From UBA1227 sp045642705 (lineage in GTDB: Bacteria > Bacillota > Clostridia > Oscillospirales > Acutalibacteraceae), in NCBI GenBank assembly GCA_045642705.1, contig JAZUJK010000009.1, positions 1-64,000 of the forward strand: a stretch of 64,000 bases of DNA. Reading direction: 5' to 3'. The position numbers and the translations under genes are program-made. Each line of letters opens with the position of its first letter. The stretch's first letter is position 1. Below, in pieces: positions 8,466 through 18,035 of the stretch. The notes below the pieces were generated by a model. That model made no database searches, was not told where the DNA came from, and saw only the letters and a program-made list of their open reading frames with translations.

Positions 8466-9555
8466 AATTCGCCACTATCTCCATCAATTTATCAAAATCA
8501 TTTGGAACTTCTCCATCCACAACCATATTGAGGAGTTTTTCCAAAATCTCTCCTATCATAGGTCCTTTCGGTACACCAGCACCTATCAAATCATCACCAG
8601 ATACAGCAAGATTTGAAATCATATAGCAAGCGCCAGATGCCAACAAATCATCTACTACTGAATAATCCTTGCCTTCCATGCACAAAATCAATTTTGCATA
8701 TTTAGGAGTCGCAAGTAACATTAGCCTAATTGGCGACAAATCCTGTCCCAAATATCTCTCAACAGCCCTGAGACCAAATGCCAATCCATTTGAGACGCGC
8801 AGCCCCCTAGTACTAGCATTACAGCACAAGGCAACCATTCGCATATCAGCCGAGAAATCATCCAGTCGATACACTTTATATCCAGGAACAATAACTGAGA
8901 ATACCTCATCATAATCGCAGAGCAAATCATAATATTTGCCCGCCATGAATTTGTAAAGTTCATCAGTTATTCTCTCACACGAAACATTGGAGAGTAGTTC
9001 TGCGCAGGAACGAATAGCATCCCCTGTCGCATCATCAATTGAAAATCCCAATGTAGATGCGAATCGCAGTGCTCTCATAATTCTAAGAGCATCCTCATTA
9101 AATCGTGTAACAGGATCTCCAACCGCTCTAATAATTCCAGCAGCCAAATCCTCCTGTCCACCATAAGGATCAACAACGCCAGCGCCCTCTGAATAAGCCA
9201 TAGCGTTGATAGTGAAATCGCGTCTTGCGAGATCCAGTTCCAGAGAACTTGTAAATGAGACAGATGATGGATGTCTATTATCAAGATATTCCCCATCCAC
9301 ACGGTAAGTTGTAATCTCGACAATATTGTCTTCGATTATAGCTGCAACTGTTCCATGCGCCATTCCCGTCTCAATCAATTTGTAATCCGAGAACAGTGAA
9401 GCAACAGCATCCGGCAAAGCAGATGTCGTAATATCCCAATCATTTGGTGTGACACCGAGCAATGAGTCTCTAACACATCCGCCCACGATAAATGCCTCAT
9501 AACCCGCCCCATGGAGCAGGTCAAGTGCAGTATTAACGTAGGACGGAATATTCAT
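8446..9555 (-). CDS. cca: CCA tRNA nucleotidyltransferase / poly(A) polymerase family
   Basis: A 369-residue class II nucleotidyltransferase. FIVGGCVRDSLLGVTPNDWDITT carries the catalytic GG...DxD motif near residues 19-42, and RRDFTINAMAYS and ARRxRFAS-like LRIMRALRFASTLGF are the downstream sugar- and base-recognition blocks. It adds or repairs the 3' CCA of tRNAs. It is shorter than the 400-480 residues usual for Firmicutes, mainly in the C-terminal tail region. The gap to rnmV is two bases. Confidence 0.9.
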   Translation of the reverse strand: MNIPSYVNTALDLLHGAGYEAFIVGGCVRDSLLGVTPNDWDITTSALPDAVASLFSDYKLIETGMAHGTVAAIIEDNIVEITTYRVDGEYLDNRHPSSVSFTSSLELDLARRDFTINAMAYSEGAGVVDPYGGQEDLAAGIIRAVGDPVTRFNEDALRIMRALRFASTLGFSIDDATGDAIRSCAELLSNVSCERITDELYKFMAGKYYDLLCDYDEVFSVIVPGYKVYRLDDFSADMRMVALCCNASTRGLRVSNGLAFGLRAVERYLGQDLSPIRLMLLATPKYAKLILCMEGKDYSVVDDLLASGACYMISNLAVSGDDLIGAGVPKGPMIGEILEKLLNMVVDGEVPNDFDKLMEIVANYGTEKA

Positions 9556-9557
9556 AA

Positions 9558-10145
9558 TCAGCCTCTAATTTCATCGACAAGTTTGAGGAACTCGTCGTAA
9601 CATATCAAAATATTAATCACATTAATCAGTGCAGATGTGGACATCCTAGCCGGCAATGATAACTTAGCTAAAAGTTTACCTCGCAAGACACTGGACTCCG
9701 GTCCACCCATCAGTCCCATCTCATAGAAATCCAGTCTACTAATCTGTCTACCATTAGAAACAGAACGAAACGATGAAACACCTGCTCTACGAAATGCCTC
9801 TTCCAGCACATCAACTGGAATTCCCTCTACACCAAGTTTGCCCTCTGCTGACGGTGCAGTCTTTCTCTTTTCCTTGCCATAGATATCCGGAATATAGACA
9901 TTCGTAATATATTCACTTCCGACATAATCTGTCAGAAAGTTTCTAATCATAAATCCTGCCGAATCAGAATCAGTCAATATAACGAGACCACGTTCCTCTG
10001 CGAGTCTGCGGAGCATTGAAAGTTTTTCCTTGTCTCGAAATATCTGAAATCCTTCGGTTGTCACAATCGTTGCAGATACAACAGATTGCAACTTGATAAC
10101 ATCATACTTGCCCTCTACGACAATTATTTTATCCGTCTCAATCAT
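9558..10145 (-). CDS. rnmV: Ribonuclease M5-like TOPRIM protein
   Basis: A 195-residue protein with an N-terminal TOPRIM domain: the Glu motif VVEGKYDV and the Asp motif LTDSDSAGFMIRN are both intact. RNase M5 cleaves 5S rRNA precursors on both strands in low-GC Gram-positives. The C-terminal half (about residues 110-195, including YEMGLMGGPES) matches the DUF4093-type extension seen in clostridial homologues. It overlaps holA by four bases (ATGA) and is followed by cca. Confidence 0.82.
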   Translation of the reverse strand: MIETDKIIVVEGKYDVIKLQSVVSATIVTTEGFQIFRDKEKLSMLRRLAEERGLVILTDSDSAGFMIRNFLTDYVGSEYITNVYIPDIYGKEKRKTAPSAEGKLGVEGIPVDVLEEAFRRAGVSSFRSVSNGRQISRLDFYEMGLMGGPESSVLRGKLLAKLSLPARMSTSALINVINILICYDEFLKLVDEIRG

Positions 10146-11179
10146 CGTGACATCCTCGCCTTAGCAAGTTCAATCAGCAACTTCTCAAGTACCACCTGGT
10201 TATCATCAAAGCTACTCTTGAGTTTAAAATCAGCTCGTCCCAATATCTCAAGGGATAATGAGAGAGATGATAGTGAATACTTCTTTGCTCTATTCATCGC
10301 ATTGCGGAGTTTAAAGTCGCTCTTGTATGCAACAGGATAAGCAGCCTTGAGATCTGCCAATTTATGTCCTGACTCCAGCGCAAGTTTCACCCTATACATA
10401 TCGACAAATGTAGACACCAGCGCTCCCAGTATCATAGTCGGTTCCGTTCTCTGCTCCATCAATACTTTCAGCGCAGAAAACGCACCATCAAAGTCATTTA
10501 TCAGCAATGCATCTATCATTTGGAAAGCAGTTGCCTCCACCGACTTCACGCATATCGCATCGATGTCCGAAACAGTAATACCAGCAGAAGCAAACGAGCA
10601 GAGCTTCTCGATTTCGTTCAAGAGGTTGGCCATGTCATCGCCAACCGAACTAACGAGATAATACGCAGCGTCGATAGACATCTCTCTATCGCGCTTCTTA
10701 CACTCGTTCACAACGAATCGAGCAAGGTCGCCCTGCTCCCTCTTGTCGAGGTTGCATAGAGCACCATTGTTCGTACACAGTTCCATAATCTGCTTGGACA
10801 ATTTAGTCTTGGTTGAGAAACCCTTGGTGTCCTGCCAGAAAATAAGAACACATGTATCAGGTAAATCAGAGAGCAAGGAGATAAGAAATTCCTTCTCATC
10901 CTCCTTAGCATTATCGAAATCATAGTCATGAACGAGAACGCAAGTACGCTCACACATAGCAGGAAGAGCAAGTACGCAATCTGCGATCTCCTCAGGTGTT
11001 GTATCCTCACCTTTTAGTTTATGTACATTAAATGCTTCAAGGCCGGCAGGTACTACACTGTCAGCCAATAAATTCGCATATTTCTGTTTTAAATAATTTT
11101 CGTCTCCGACGATAAGATATACAGGTAGAAAATTACCTGACTTGATATTCTGCCAGAGAGCTTTTTCCTGTAATTTCAT
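10142..11179 (-). CDS. holA: DNA polymerase III delta subunit
   Basis: A 345-residue clamp-loader subunit. The N-terminal region has PVYLIVGDENYLKQKY, the degenerate AAA+ P-loop block of the family, and the C-terminal part is the helical collar domain (TEPTMILGALVSTF). It opens the beta clamp for loading. It follows comEC by 13 bases, the same order (comEC-holA) as in many Firmicutes. Confidence 0.88.
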   Translation of the reverse strand: MKLQEKALWQNIKSGNFLPVYLIVGDENYLKQKYANLLADSVVPAGLEAFNVHKLKGEDTTPEEIADCVLALPAMCERTCVLVHDYDFDNAKEDEKEFLISLLSDLPDTCVLIFWQDTKGFSTKTKLSKQIMELCTNNGALCNLDKREQGDLARFVVNECKKRDREMSIDAAYYLVSSVGDDMANLLNEIEKLCSFASAGITVSDIDAICVKSVEATAFQMIDALLINDFDGAFSALKVLMEQRTEPTMILGALVSTFVDMYRVKLALESGHKLADLKAAYPVAYKSDFKLRNAMNRAKKYSLSSLSLSLEILGRADFKLKSSFDDNQVVLEKLLIELAKARMSR

Positions 11180-11192
11180 ATTTCACATTATA

Positions 11193-12410
11193 CTATAAAT
11201 AGTTAATAAAGGCAACATATTCCACAATATAATGTGCAACAATAGAAGAAAAACATAAAATCATAGAGAGCAGCACAGTCCGCTTCACTGACCCTCGCAA
11301 GATAACAGAAAATCCACATAAAACAATCGCACACGCAATCCCAATTTTGACATATCCGGAGCCAATATCCATCATTGCAAATGGCAGTGAAGACAGCAAC
11401 TGAGACACCCATATAACAGCCTTCACAATAAGACCAGATATAAGCAAAAGCATAGGTGTACCCACCCGTAAAACAGGCACCACAGACAGCATAATTCCCA
11501 CACCACTAAGAAATATAGCAAGTGACATAATTGTCGATACAAGCAGATTCCCAAGAGGTGCCACCAGTGATGTCTCCCCAATAAATAGCATCACAAAAGG
11601 CAATGTAAAGACAAAGGTTGAGATCTGCAAAAACAGAATACTCACCACACTACGTATAAAAGATTTGACAGGATAAGACAGAGCAAACACAGATAAATAA
11701 CTAGAAAGCCAATCACTCATCCTTGGAAAACATACAAGTATTCCAAGCGTAGAAAAGAATGACAACAGAAAGCCTGTATCGCTTCCTGCACTGGGTGACA
11801 GCACCAATATCACAATTGCCGCAAGCCCTAATGAATTGAGGGAATTTGGCGTTCTAGAGACAGCTCGACCGATAAAGAAAACAATAAACATAAGGCCCGC
11901 ACGAACTGTGCTAAATGCAAGTCCAGTCAGACACATAAATCCCAAAATAAACAAAATAGAAATTACAGACGACCACCGTCTACCCAGTCCGAGACTCATA
12001 AAAAATCTATATACCACCATTGACCAAAGTGACGTATGAAATCCAGACACAGAGAGCAGATGAACTATACCAGCCCCTTGAAAAGCAGAATAGATTTCTC
12101 TCGGCAATTGACTTTTATCCCCCACAAGCATCGCAATCAGAACATACGCATAATCACTATCCATATATGAGAGCATTTCACTACACATATATGATCGCCA
12201 AGAAGAAAACAAATTAACCGGAGGCACAGTATATCCGACAATATACAACATGCTAATAAAAGACACAGACAACAGTGCCACCCTATAATGTCCATCCAAA
12301 GCAAGGCCTATAAAAAATCCCACCAACATAAGAAAAACTGCGGTACTAGTGCCGGTCATTCCAACCAGCATCATAGCCCACAGCATAGAAATTCCAATTA
12401 TGAAAAGCAT
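11193..12410 (-). CDS. comEC: ComEC/Rec2-related membrane protein, short form lacking the metallo-beta-lactamase domain
   Basis: Up to 405 residues with about ten membrane helices. The Competence domain motif IVHLLSVSGFHTSLW (family consensus HLLAISGLH) is present. Full ComEC proteins of 700-800 residues have an N-terminal OB-type domain and a C-terminal metallo-beta-lactamase domain; here neither is present, and the stop lies only 13 bases before holA. It may be a reduced DNA-uptake channel or non-functional in transformation. The start is uncertain: the ATG at 12410 directly follows a terminator T-tract and has no ribosome site, while an internal ATG at 12386 has a weak GGA eight bases upstream. 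Confidence 0.75.
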   Translation of the reverse strand: MLFIIGISMLWAMMLVGMTGTSTAVFLMLVGFFIGLALDGHYRVALLSVSFISMLYIVGYTVPPVNLFSSWRSYMCSEMLSYMDSDYAYVLIAMLVGDKSQLPREIYSAFQGAGIVHLLSVSGFHTSLWSMVVYRFFMSLGLGRRWSSVISILFILGFMCLTGLAFSTVRAGLMFIVFFIGRAVSRTPNSLNSLGLAAIVILVLSPSAGSDTGFLLSFFSTLGILVCFPRMSDWLSSYLSVFALSYPVKSFIRSVVSILFLQISTFVFTLPFVMLFIGETSLVAPLGNLLVSTIMSLAIFLSGVGIMLSVVPVLRVGTPMLLLISGLIVKAVIWVSQLLSSLPFAMMDIGSGYVKIGIACAIVLCGFSVILRGSVKRTVLLSMILCFSSIVAHYIVEYVAFINYL

Positions 12411-12446
12411 AAAAAAAGGACAGCCCCTTTCTCAAAGGACTGTCCT
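12411..12446 (-). terminator. Rho-independent terminator after the HIT gene
   Basis: AGGACAG (12417-12423) pairs with CTGTCCT (12440-12446) around an inner CCTTT/AAAGG stem; on the minus strand it is followed by seven T residues that run into the first possible comEC start codon. It should end transcripts from rfb-alaS-HIT. Confidence 0.85.
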
Positions 12447-12453
12447 AAATTTT

Positions 12454-12795
12454 TTAGCCTGGAGGCCAAGTCATATCTCTACCACCGATAATGTGGAAAT
12501 GGAGATGTGGTACTGTCTGCTGACCACGCTCACCGATATTAGATACAACTCTATATCCCTCTTCTGCGATTCCCTCAGCCTCAGCAATCTTAGGAATTAC
12601 AGTGAAAATATGTGCCACGATATCCTTATTAGTATCATCAACAGCATTAACAGATTGGATATGCTGCTTTGGAACTACAAGCACATGAACAGGTCCCTGT
12701 GGATCTATATCACGGAATGCATAGCAGATATCATCCTCATACACCTTAGTACTAGGAATATCACCAGCAACTATACTACAAAATAGACAATCCAT
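12454..12795 (-). CDS. HIT family nucleotide hydrolase/transferase
   Basis: A 113-residue histidine-triad protein. MDCLFCSIVAGDIPS starts the domain with a CxxC-type zinc pair and HLHFHIIGG is the histidine triad, which binds the alpha-phosphate of substrates such as adenosine phosphoramidates. The ATG at 12795 is preferred over an earlier in-frame start because it has a GAGGGG site nine bases upstream and matches family N-termini. It lies 75 bases downstream of alaS and 8 bases upstream of a strong terminator. Confidence 0.92.
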   Translation of the reverse strand: MDCLFCSIVAGDIPSTKVYEDDICYAFRDIDPQGPVHVLVVPKQHIQSVNAVDDTNKDIVAHIFTVIPKIAEAEGIAEEGYRVVSNIGERGQQTVPHLHFHIIGGRDMTWPPG

Positions 12796-12854
12796 TGCTA
12801 TTAACCCCTCTTTCATATCAATTGTCAAATTTTAGGTACAAACTACATAAAAAC

Positions 12855-12866
12855 CCGTATGAACGG
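12855..12866 (-). terminator. Possible weak terminator after alaS
   Basis: On the minus strand CCGT-TCAT-ACGG is followed by GTTTTTATG. The stem is only four base pairs, so read-through into the HIT gene is likely. Confidence 0.3.
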
Positions 12867-12870
12867 TCAA

Positions 12871-15504
12871 CTAACCTACCATCGATGAAAGCAAATCAGC
12901 AGCTGCTGCAAGGGCCTCATCAGCCTTGCTTACATCCTTACCGCCTGCCATTGCGCTGTCTGGCTTTCCGCCGCCTGAGCCGCCAGCAACAGCCGCAATT
13001 CCGCGGACAAGATTACCGGCATGAGCGCCCTTTGCGACAGCAGCTGCGCCACAAGCACAAGCGAATGATAATTTATCACCACATACTGATGCGAATACAG
13101 CAACGATAGAATCATCAGCTTCCTTAGCGCTATCAGCCATTGTGCGGAGATCTCCACCCTGTACGCCATCAACACGTGATGTTACAAGCTTTAATCCGCC
13201 AATTTCAACAGCATCGCCAAGCATATCCTTTGCATTGGAAGCAGCGATTTCAGCCTGGAGTTCTGCAACAGTCTTCTGTGCTTCCTTTAGGTCAGCAACA
13301 AGTCCTGCAGCACGAGATTCCATCTCTTTTACATTCTGGAGTTTCATTGCAGTAGCAGTCTTAGCAATAAGCTCATCCTTCTCTGCAATATATGCGAGAA
13401 CGCCTGTTCCAGTAACAGCTTCGATTCTACGAACACCAGCTGCAACAGATGACTCGGAAATAATCTTATAGAGTCCGAGACGTCCTGTATTATCAACATG
13501 AGTACCACCACAGAATTCTGTAGATGCCTCACCCATTCTTACAACGCGAACAATATCGCCATACTTCTCACCAAAGAGTGCCATAGCACCGAGCTTCTTA
13601 GCCTCTTCTATTGGCATCTCATCCATAGAAACTGGGAGACAATCAAGGATCCAACCATTTACGAGTTCTTCAACCTTGGCAATCTCTTCAGCTGTCAGTG
13701 CCTGGAAGTGTGAGAAGTCGAAACGAGATACTGTATCAGATACGTATGAGCCAGCCTGCTCAACATGTGTTCCAAGTACTGTACGAAGTGCAGCCTGGAG
13801 AAGATGTGCAGCAGAGTGGTTTCTCATAATTGCACGACGACGCTCGATGTCAACAGATGCAGTAACAACAGCATCAACAGATGCGAGACCAGATGTTACC
13901 TGACCTACATGGAGGAATACACCACCAGCGGTCTTAACTGTATCAGAAACTTCGAAAGTGAAGCCCTCACAGCTGATGACACCAGTATCACCTACCTGAC
14001 CACCGCTCTCGCCATAGAAAGTTGTTGTATCGAGGATGAGAGCAGCCTCTTCACCGATATCGCAAGATGTAACAAGTTCACCGTCACGAACGATACCGAT
14101 AACCTTACCTGTGCAAGAGAATGAGCCATAGCCAGCAAATGATGTCTTAGAGAAATCCTTAGTAATATCAGCATTTCCCTTCCATGCTTCTGCAACAGAT
14201 TTTGCTGCTGCATCAGCCTTTGCACGCTGTTTCTGCTCGCCGAGCAATTTATAGAATTCATCCTCATCAACTGTCATGCCACGCTCTGCGAGCATTTCTT
14301 TTGTGAGGTCGATTGGGAAGCCAAATGTATCCTGGAGTTTAAATGCATCAGCACCTGAGAGTACTGTTGACTTGGCATTCTCAATCATATTTTCAAGCAT
14401 CTGTGTGCCTGTATCGATTGTTTTATTGAAGTTCTCTTCCTCAGCACCGATAACCTTCATAATGAAGTCGTGCTTCTCAACAAGACCTGGATAAGCGTTC
14501 TTGTTTTCGCCGATTACAACCTCAGCGATATCGCAAAGGAAGAGCTCGTTGATACCGAGTAATCTGCCATGACGAGCTGCACGACGGAGCAATCTACGAA
14601 GTACATAGCCACGGCCTTCGTTGGATGGCATAACGCCATCACCAATCATAAATGTTGTTGAACGGATATGGTCTGTAATTACGCGAAGTGAGATATCAGT
14701 TTTATCAGACTCGCCATAAGTTACGCCTGCAACGTCAGATACAGCCTTCATGATGTTCTGTACTGTATCTACCTCAAAGATATTGTTAACGCCCTGCATA
14801 ACGCAAGCGAGACGCTCCAGGCCCATACCTGTATCGATATTAGGATGTGCGAGTGGTGTGTAATTACCCTCACCATCATTTTCGAACTGAGTGAATACGT
14901 TGTTCCAGATTTCCATGTATCTGTCGCACTCGCAGCCTACACCACAATCAGGTGAGCCACATCCGTATTCCTCTCCTCTATCAAAGTAGATTTCAGAGCA
15001 TGGACCACAAGGGCCTGCACCATGCTCCCAGAAGTTATCTGCCTTACCGAGACGAGTGATATGAGATGGATCTACACCAACTTCCTTGGTCCAGATTTCA
15101 AATGCCTCATCATCGTCCTCATAGATGCTTGGATAGAGTTTATCTGCTGGGATTTCAAGTACTGATGTCAAGAATTCCCATGACCATGCACATGCCTCAT
15201 GCTTGAAATAATCTCCGAAAGAAAAGTTTCCGAGCATCTCGAAATATGTGCCATGACGTGCTGTATGTCCAACGCTCTCGATATCCGGTGTACGGATACA
15301 CTTCTGGCATGTTGTAACCCTATTTCTAGGTGGTGTTACTTCACCAGTGAAATACTTTTTCATTGGTGCCATACCTGAATTTATAAGAAGCAAGCTCTTA
15401 TCCCCCTGAGGAATAAGTGAGAAGCTTGGCAATCTCAAATGTCCTTTACTCTCAAAGAAACTAAGATACTTTTCTCTGAGTTCATTAAGTCCTGTCCATT
15501 CCAT
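12871..15504 (-). CDS. alaS: Alanyl-tRNA synthetase
   Basis: An 877-residue class II synthetase of normal length. The N-terminal catalytic core contains GTYFEMLGNFSFGDYFK; the editing domain carries RNHSAAHLLQ and FCGGTHVDNTG, whose His and Cys residues bind zinc and hydrolyse mischarged Ser/Gly-tRNA; the C-Ala domain has a Gly-rich GGSGGGKPDSAMAGGKD end. It charges tRNA-Ala. It starts nine bases after the rfbD stop, so it probably shares a transcript with the rhamnose genes, which is an unusual partnership. Confidence 0.97.
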   Translation of the reverse strand: MEWTGLNELREKYLSFFESKGHLRLPSFSLIPQGDKSLLLINSGMAPMKKYFTGEVTPPRNRVTTCQKCIRTPDIESVGHTARHGTYFEMLGNFSFGDYFKHEACAWSWEFLTSVLEIPADKLYPSIYEDDDEAFEIWTKEVGVDPSHITRLGKADNFWEHGAGPCGPCSEIYFDRGEEYGCGSPDCGVGCECDRYMEIWNNVFTQFENDGEGNYTPLAHPNIDTGMGLERLACVMQGVNNIFEVDTVQNIMKAVSDVAGVTYGESDKTDISLRVITDHIRSTTFMIGDGVMPSNEGRGYVLRRLLRRAARHGRLLGINELFLCDIAEVVIGENKNAYPGLVEKHDFIMKVIGAEEENFNKTIDTGTQMLENMIENAKSTVLSGADAFKLQDTFGFPIDLTKEMLAERGMTVDEDEFYKLLGEQKQRAKADAAAKSVAEAWKGNADITKDFSKTSFAGYGSFSCTGKVIGIVRDGELVTSCDIGEEAALILDTTTFYGESGGQVGDTGVISCEGFTFEVSDTVKTAGGVFLHVGQVTSGLASVDAVVTASVDIERRRAIMRNHSAAHLLQAALRTVLGTHVEQAGSYVSDTVSRFDFSHFQALTAEEIAKVEELVNGWILDCLPVSMDEMPIEEAKKLGAMALFGEKYGDIVRVVRMGEASTEFCGGTHVDNTGRLGLYKIISESSVAAGVRRIEAVTGTGVLAYIAEKDELIAKTATAMKLQNVKEMESRAAGLVADLKEAQKTVAELQAEIAASNAKDMLGDAVEIGGLKLVTSRVDGVQGGDLRTMADSAKEADDSIVAVFASVCGDKLSFACACGAAAVAKGAHAGNLVRGIAAVAGGSGGGKPDSAMAGGKDVSKADEALAAAADLLSSMVG

Positions 15505-15513
15505 ATGTATCTC

Positions 15514-16359
15514 CTAAAAACCTAGTTCTTTTAAATAACGTTCCAACGCTGACTGCCAAGTAGGAAGTCGCGAGAATCCCGCATCGTCCAAGGATTGCTT
15601 GGAGAGGCGTGAGTTGAGCGGTCTCTTGGCAGGCGCGTTATACTCTGCGGTTGTAGTCGGGCGAATCTCTACGGATTTACCAGCCATGCGAACGATTTCC
15701 TGTGCGAACTCATAGAAGCTGCAATAGCCCTCGTTCGTCGCGTGGTAGATTCCGTACTTGCCTGACTCGAGCATGTCGCAGAGTAGCGGAGCCAAGTCCT
15801 TCGTATATGTTGGTGAGCCAATCTGGTCATTTACGACATTGATGTGGTCACGTTTATCGGCATAGTGGAGAACTGTTTTTACAAAGTTCTTACCATGTGC
15901 ACCGAACACCCAAGAAATACGTACGATGTAATATTTCTTGCACATTGATTTTACTTGTTCCTCTCCGGCAAGCTTGGAGAGACCATATTCACATAGCGGC
16001 CCCTTGCGGTCCGCGACTTCATATGGCTTATCTCCAACACCTGGGAAGACATAGTCGGTGCTGATATACATGAGCGGTATATCTAGGCGCGCGCATTGCT
16101 TGGCAATGGATCTAGTCGCCGATGCATTCAGTGCATGGCACTGCATCGTCTCCTCCTGAGCCTTGTCAACCGCTGTATACGCCGCGCAGTGGATAACCGC
16201 GTCAACAGTATTGTATTCAAAATATTCAAGTATCTGAACCTGGTCCGTGATATCCAGTTCTGCATGAGTAGGTGCTAGGACATCGACATTACGCTTTTTC
16301 AGTTCAGCTACAACATCTGAGCCAAGTTGACCAGATGCTCCTGTTACTAATACGTTCAT
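15514..16359 (-). CDS. rfbD: dTDP-4-dehydrorhamnose reductase
   Basis: A 281-residue short-chain dehydrogenase/reductase. VTGASGQLGSD near residue 6 binds NAD(P)H; STDYVFPG and YGLSKLAGE supply the Thr/Tyr/Lys catalytic triad. It reduces dTDP-4-keto-L-rhamnose to dTDP-L-rhamnose, the donor for rhamnose-containing wall polysaccharides. It overlaps the fused rfbA-rfbC gene by four bases (ATGA at 16356-16359). The dehydratase rfbB is not in this window. Confidence 0.95.
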   Translation of the reverse strand: MNVLVTGASGQLGSDVVAELKKRNVDVLAPTHAELDITDQVQILEYFEYNTVDAVIHCAAYTAVDKAQEETMQCHALNASATRSIAKQCARLDIPLMYISTDYVFPGVGDKPYEVADRKGPLCEYGLSKLAGEEQVKSMCKKYYIVRISWVFGAHGKNFVKTVLHYADKRDHINVVNDQIGSPTYTKDLAPLLCDMLESGKYGIYHATNEGYCSFYEFAQEIVRMAGKSVEIRPTTTAEYNAPAKRPLNSRLSKQSLDDAGFSRLPTWQSALERYLKELGF

Positions 16360-17879
16360 TTCGCACTCTCGTTACAATAAAAGTCCAATGAATCCTCTAT
16401 ATCCTTGAGATATGGAGCCTTACTATCTTTTTCAGACAAGATTGGGTTTGTAATGCCCCATTCAACGCCGATGTCAGGGTCATCCCAACGGATACCAGCG
16501 TCACATTCTGGTGCATAGAACTCATCAACCTTGTACATGATTTCAACGTCATCTGTCAGTGTGATGAAACCATGAGCAAATCCCTTAGGAATGAAGATCT
16601 GCTTCTTGTTCTCCTCACTGAGTTCAACGGCAATCCATTTCTTGTATGTTGGCGAATCACGACGGAGGTCAACTGCGACATCCATAATTCTACCCTTGAG
16701 ACAAGCAAGAAGTTTAGCCTGGCAACGTGGATTTTTCTGGAAATGAAGTCCACGAACTATGCCCTTCTTAGCTGAGAAAGATCTGTTATCCTGTACGAAT
16801 TCCACATGGATACCAGCCTCTTCAAGGTCTTTCTTGGAATATGATTCCATAAATCCACCACGGTTATCTCCGATAGCCTTAGGTGTAATAATCTTAACAC
16901 CAGGAAGTTTTACATCTGTAACTTCCTTCATGAGGCTACCCTTCCAGGATGTATCCTTGTCACGTCCCCAGATAGGTCTCTCGCCAAAGTGTGTTGAGTA
17001 TAGAATCTGTCCCTCTGCAACACGGCGGAGATGCTCACCATACTTAGACTTACCATGGAGTTTGGCTGACTCAAGGAGCTGGTTCTTAGAAATCCATCTT
17101 GAGTTATAAGCAATCTCCTCTGGAGCAGAGATGATGATATTTTGATTCTGTTCAACTGTCTTGATAAAGTTTGCTGCACGATTAAGTGCATCAACTGTAC
17201 CTGTATCCATCCAAGCATAGCCACGGCCCATGAAGCGTACTTCTAGGTCGCCTGCTGCGAGATACATCTCATTGATATCTGTAATCTCTATCTCACCACG
17301 AGCAGATGGTTTGAGTGATTTAGCAAATTCAACTACTCGGTTATCGTAGAAATAGAGACCTGTAACTGCATAATTAGATTTTGGTTCGAGAGGTTTCTCT
17401 TCAATGCCAACAACATTGCCTACCTCGTCAAATTCAACCACGCCGAAATCCTGAGGATTATCAACATAGTATGCGAATATTGTCGACTTACCTTCCTGTG
17501 ATGCTGCAGTTGCCTGTCTTAACATATGACCGAGGCCACTGCCATAGAAGATATTGTCGCCAAGGATCATAGCCACGCTATCATCACCGATGAATTCCTC
17601 ACCGATGATAAAGGCCTCTGCGAGACCATTAGGATTCTCTTGAATTGCATAAGAGATATTTAATCCAAAGAGAGAACCATCTCCGAGCAAGTCCTCGAAA
17701 CGTGGAGTATCCTGAGGTGTAGAAATTATTAAAATGTCACGTATACCTGCAAGCATAAGCATTGAAAGTGGATAGAAAATCATAGGCTTATCATATATTG
17801 GCAAGAGCTGCTTAGATGTAACTCTAGTCAACGGATATAGCCTAGTACCAGATCCACCTGCGAGGATAATACCTTTCAT
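16356..17879 (-). CDS. rfbA-rfbC: Fused glucose-1-phosphate thymidylyltransferase / dTDP-4-dehydrorhamnose 3,5-epimerase
   Basis: About 507 residues from the ATG at 17879 (site GGTAGGTG upstream). Residues 1-285 are RfbA: GGSGTRLYPLTRVTSKQLLP binds dTTP and the sugar phosphate, and MDTGTVDAL is the closing block. A linker of about 40 residues follows, then the RfbC cupin from about residue 325: VRGLHFQ (catalytic His), DLRRDSPTY, and MYKVDEFYAPE (Tyr). One polypeptide therefore carries the first and third steps of dTDP-rhamnose synthesis, and the fourth (rfbD) is coupled downstream. Both halves look intact, with no frameshift at the junction. Confidence 0.93.
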   Translation of the reverse strand: MKGIILAGGSGTRLYPLTRVTSKQLLPIYDKPMIFYPLSMLMLAGIRDILIISTPQDTPRFEDLLGDGSLFGLNISYAIQENPNGLAEAFIIGEEFIGDDSVAMILGDNIFYGSGLGHMLRQATAASQEGKSTIFAYYVDNPQDFGVVEFDEVGNVVGIEEKPLEPKSNYAVTGLYFYDNRVVEFAKSLKPSARGEIEITDINEMYLAAGDLEVRFMGRGYAWMDTGTVDALNRAANFIKTVEQNQNIIISAPEEIAYNSRWISKNQLLESAKLHGKSKYGEHLRRVAEGQILYSTHFGERPIWGRDKDTSWKGSLMKEVTDVKLPGVKIITPKAIGDNRGGFMESYSKKDLEEAGIHVEFVQDNRSFSAKKGIVRGLHFQKNPRCQAKLLACLKGRIMDVAVDLRRDSPTYKKWIAVELSEENKKQIFIPKGFAHGFITLTDDVEIMYKVDEFYAPECDAGIRWDDPDIGVEWGITNPILSEKDSKAPYLKDIEDSLDFYCNESAK

Positions 17880-17961
17880 AAGACACCTACCCAAAACAAA
17901 TTTCCAAATTATTTAAAAATAAAATAAAATAATAAACAAGTAACAGAAATAATACTACTAA

Positions 17962-17990
17962 TTGCAATAATAGTCAAACGGGCATATAAT
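17962..17990 (+). promoter_or_regulatory. Sigma-A-type promoter for the flavoprotein operon
   Basis: TTGCAA (17962-17967), 17 bases, TATAAT (17985-17990), 46 bases before the start codon at 18036. It lies in the divergent region with rfbA. Confidence 0.65.
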
Positions 17991-18035
17991 ATTGTAAATA
18001 CTTTGACCAATAGAAATGGTCCAGGAGGAATAGAA

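Noticed and set aside
15505..15513. T-box leader for alaS
   Set aside because: Only nine bases separate rfbD and alaS, leaving no room for a leader.
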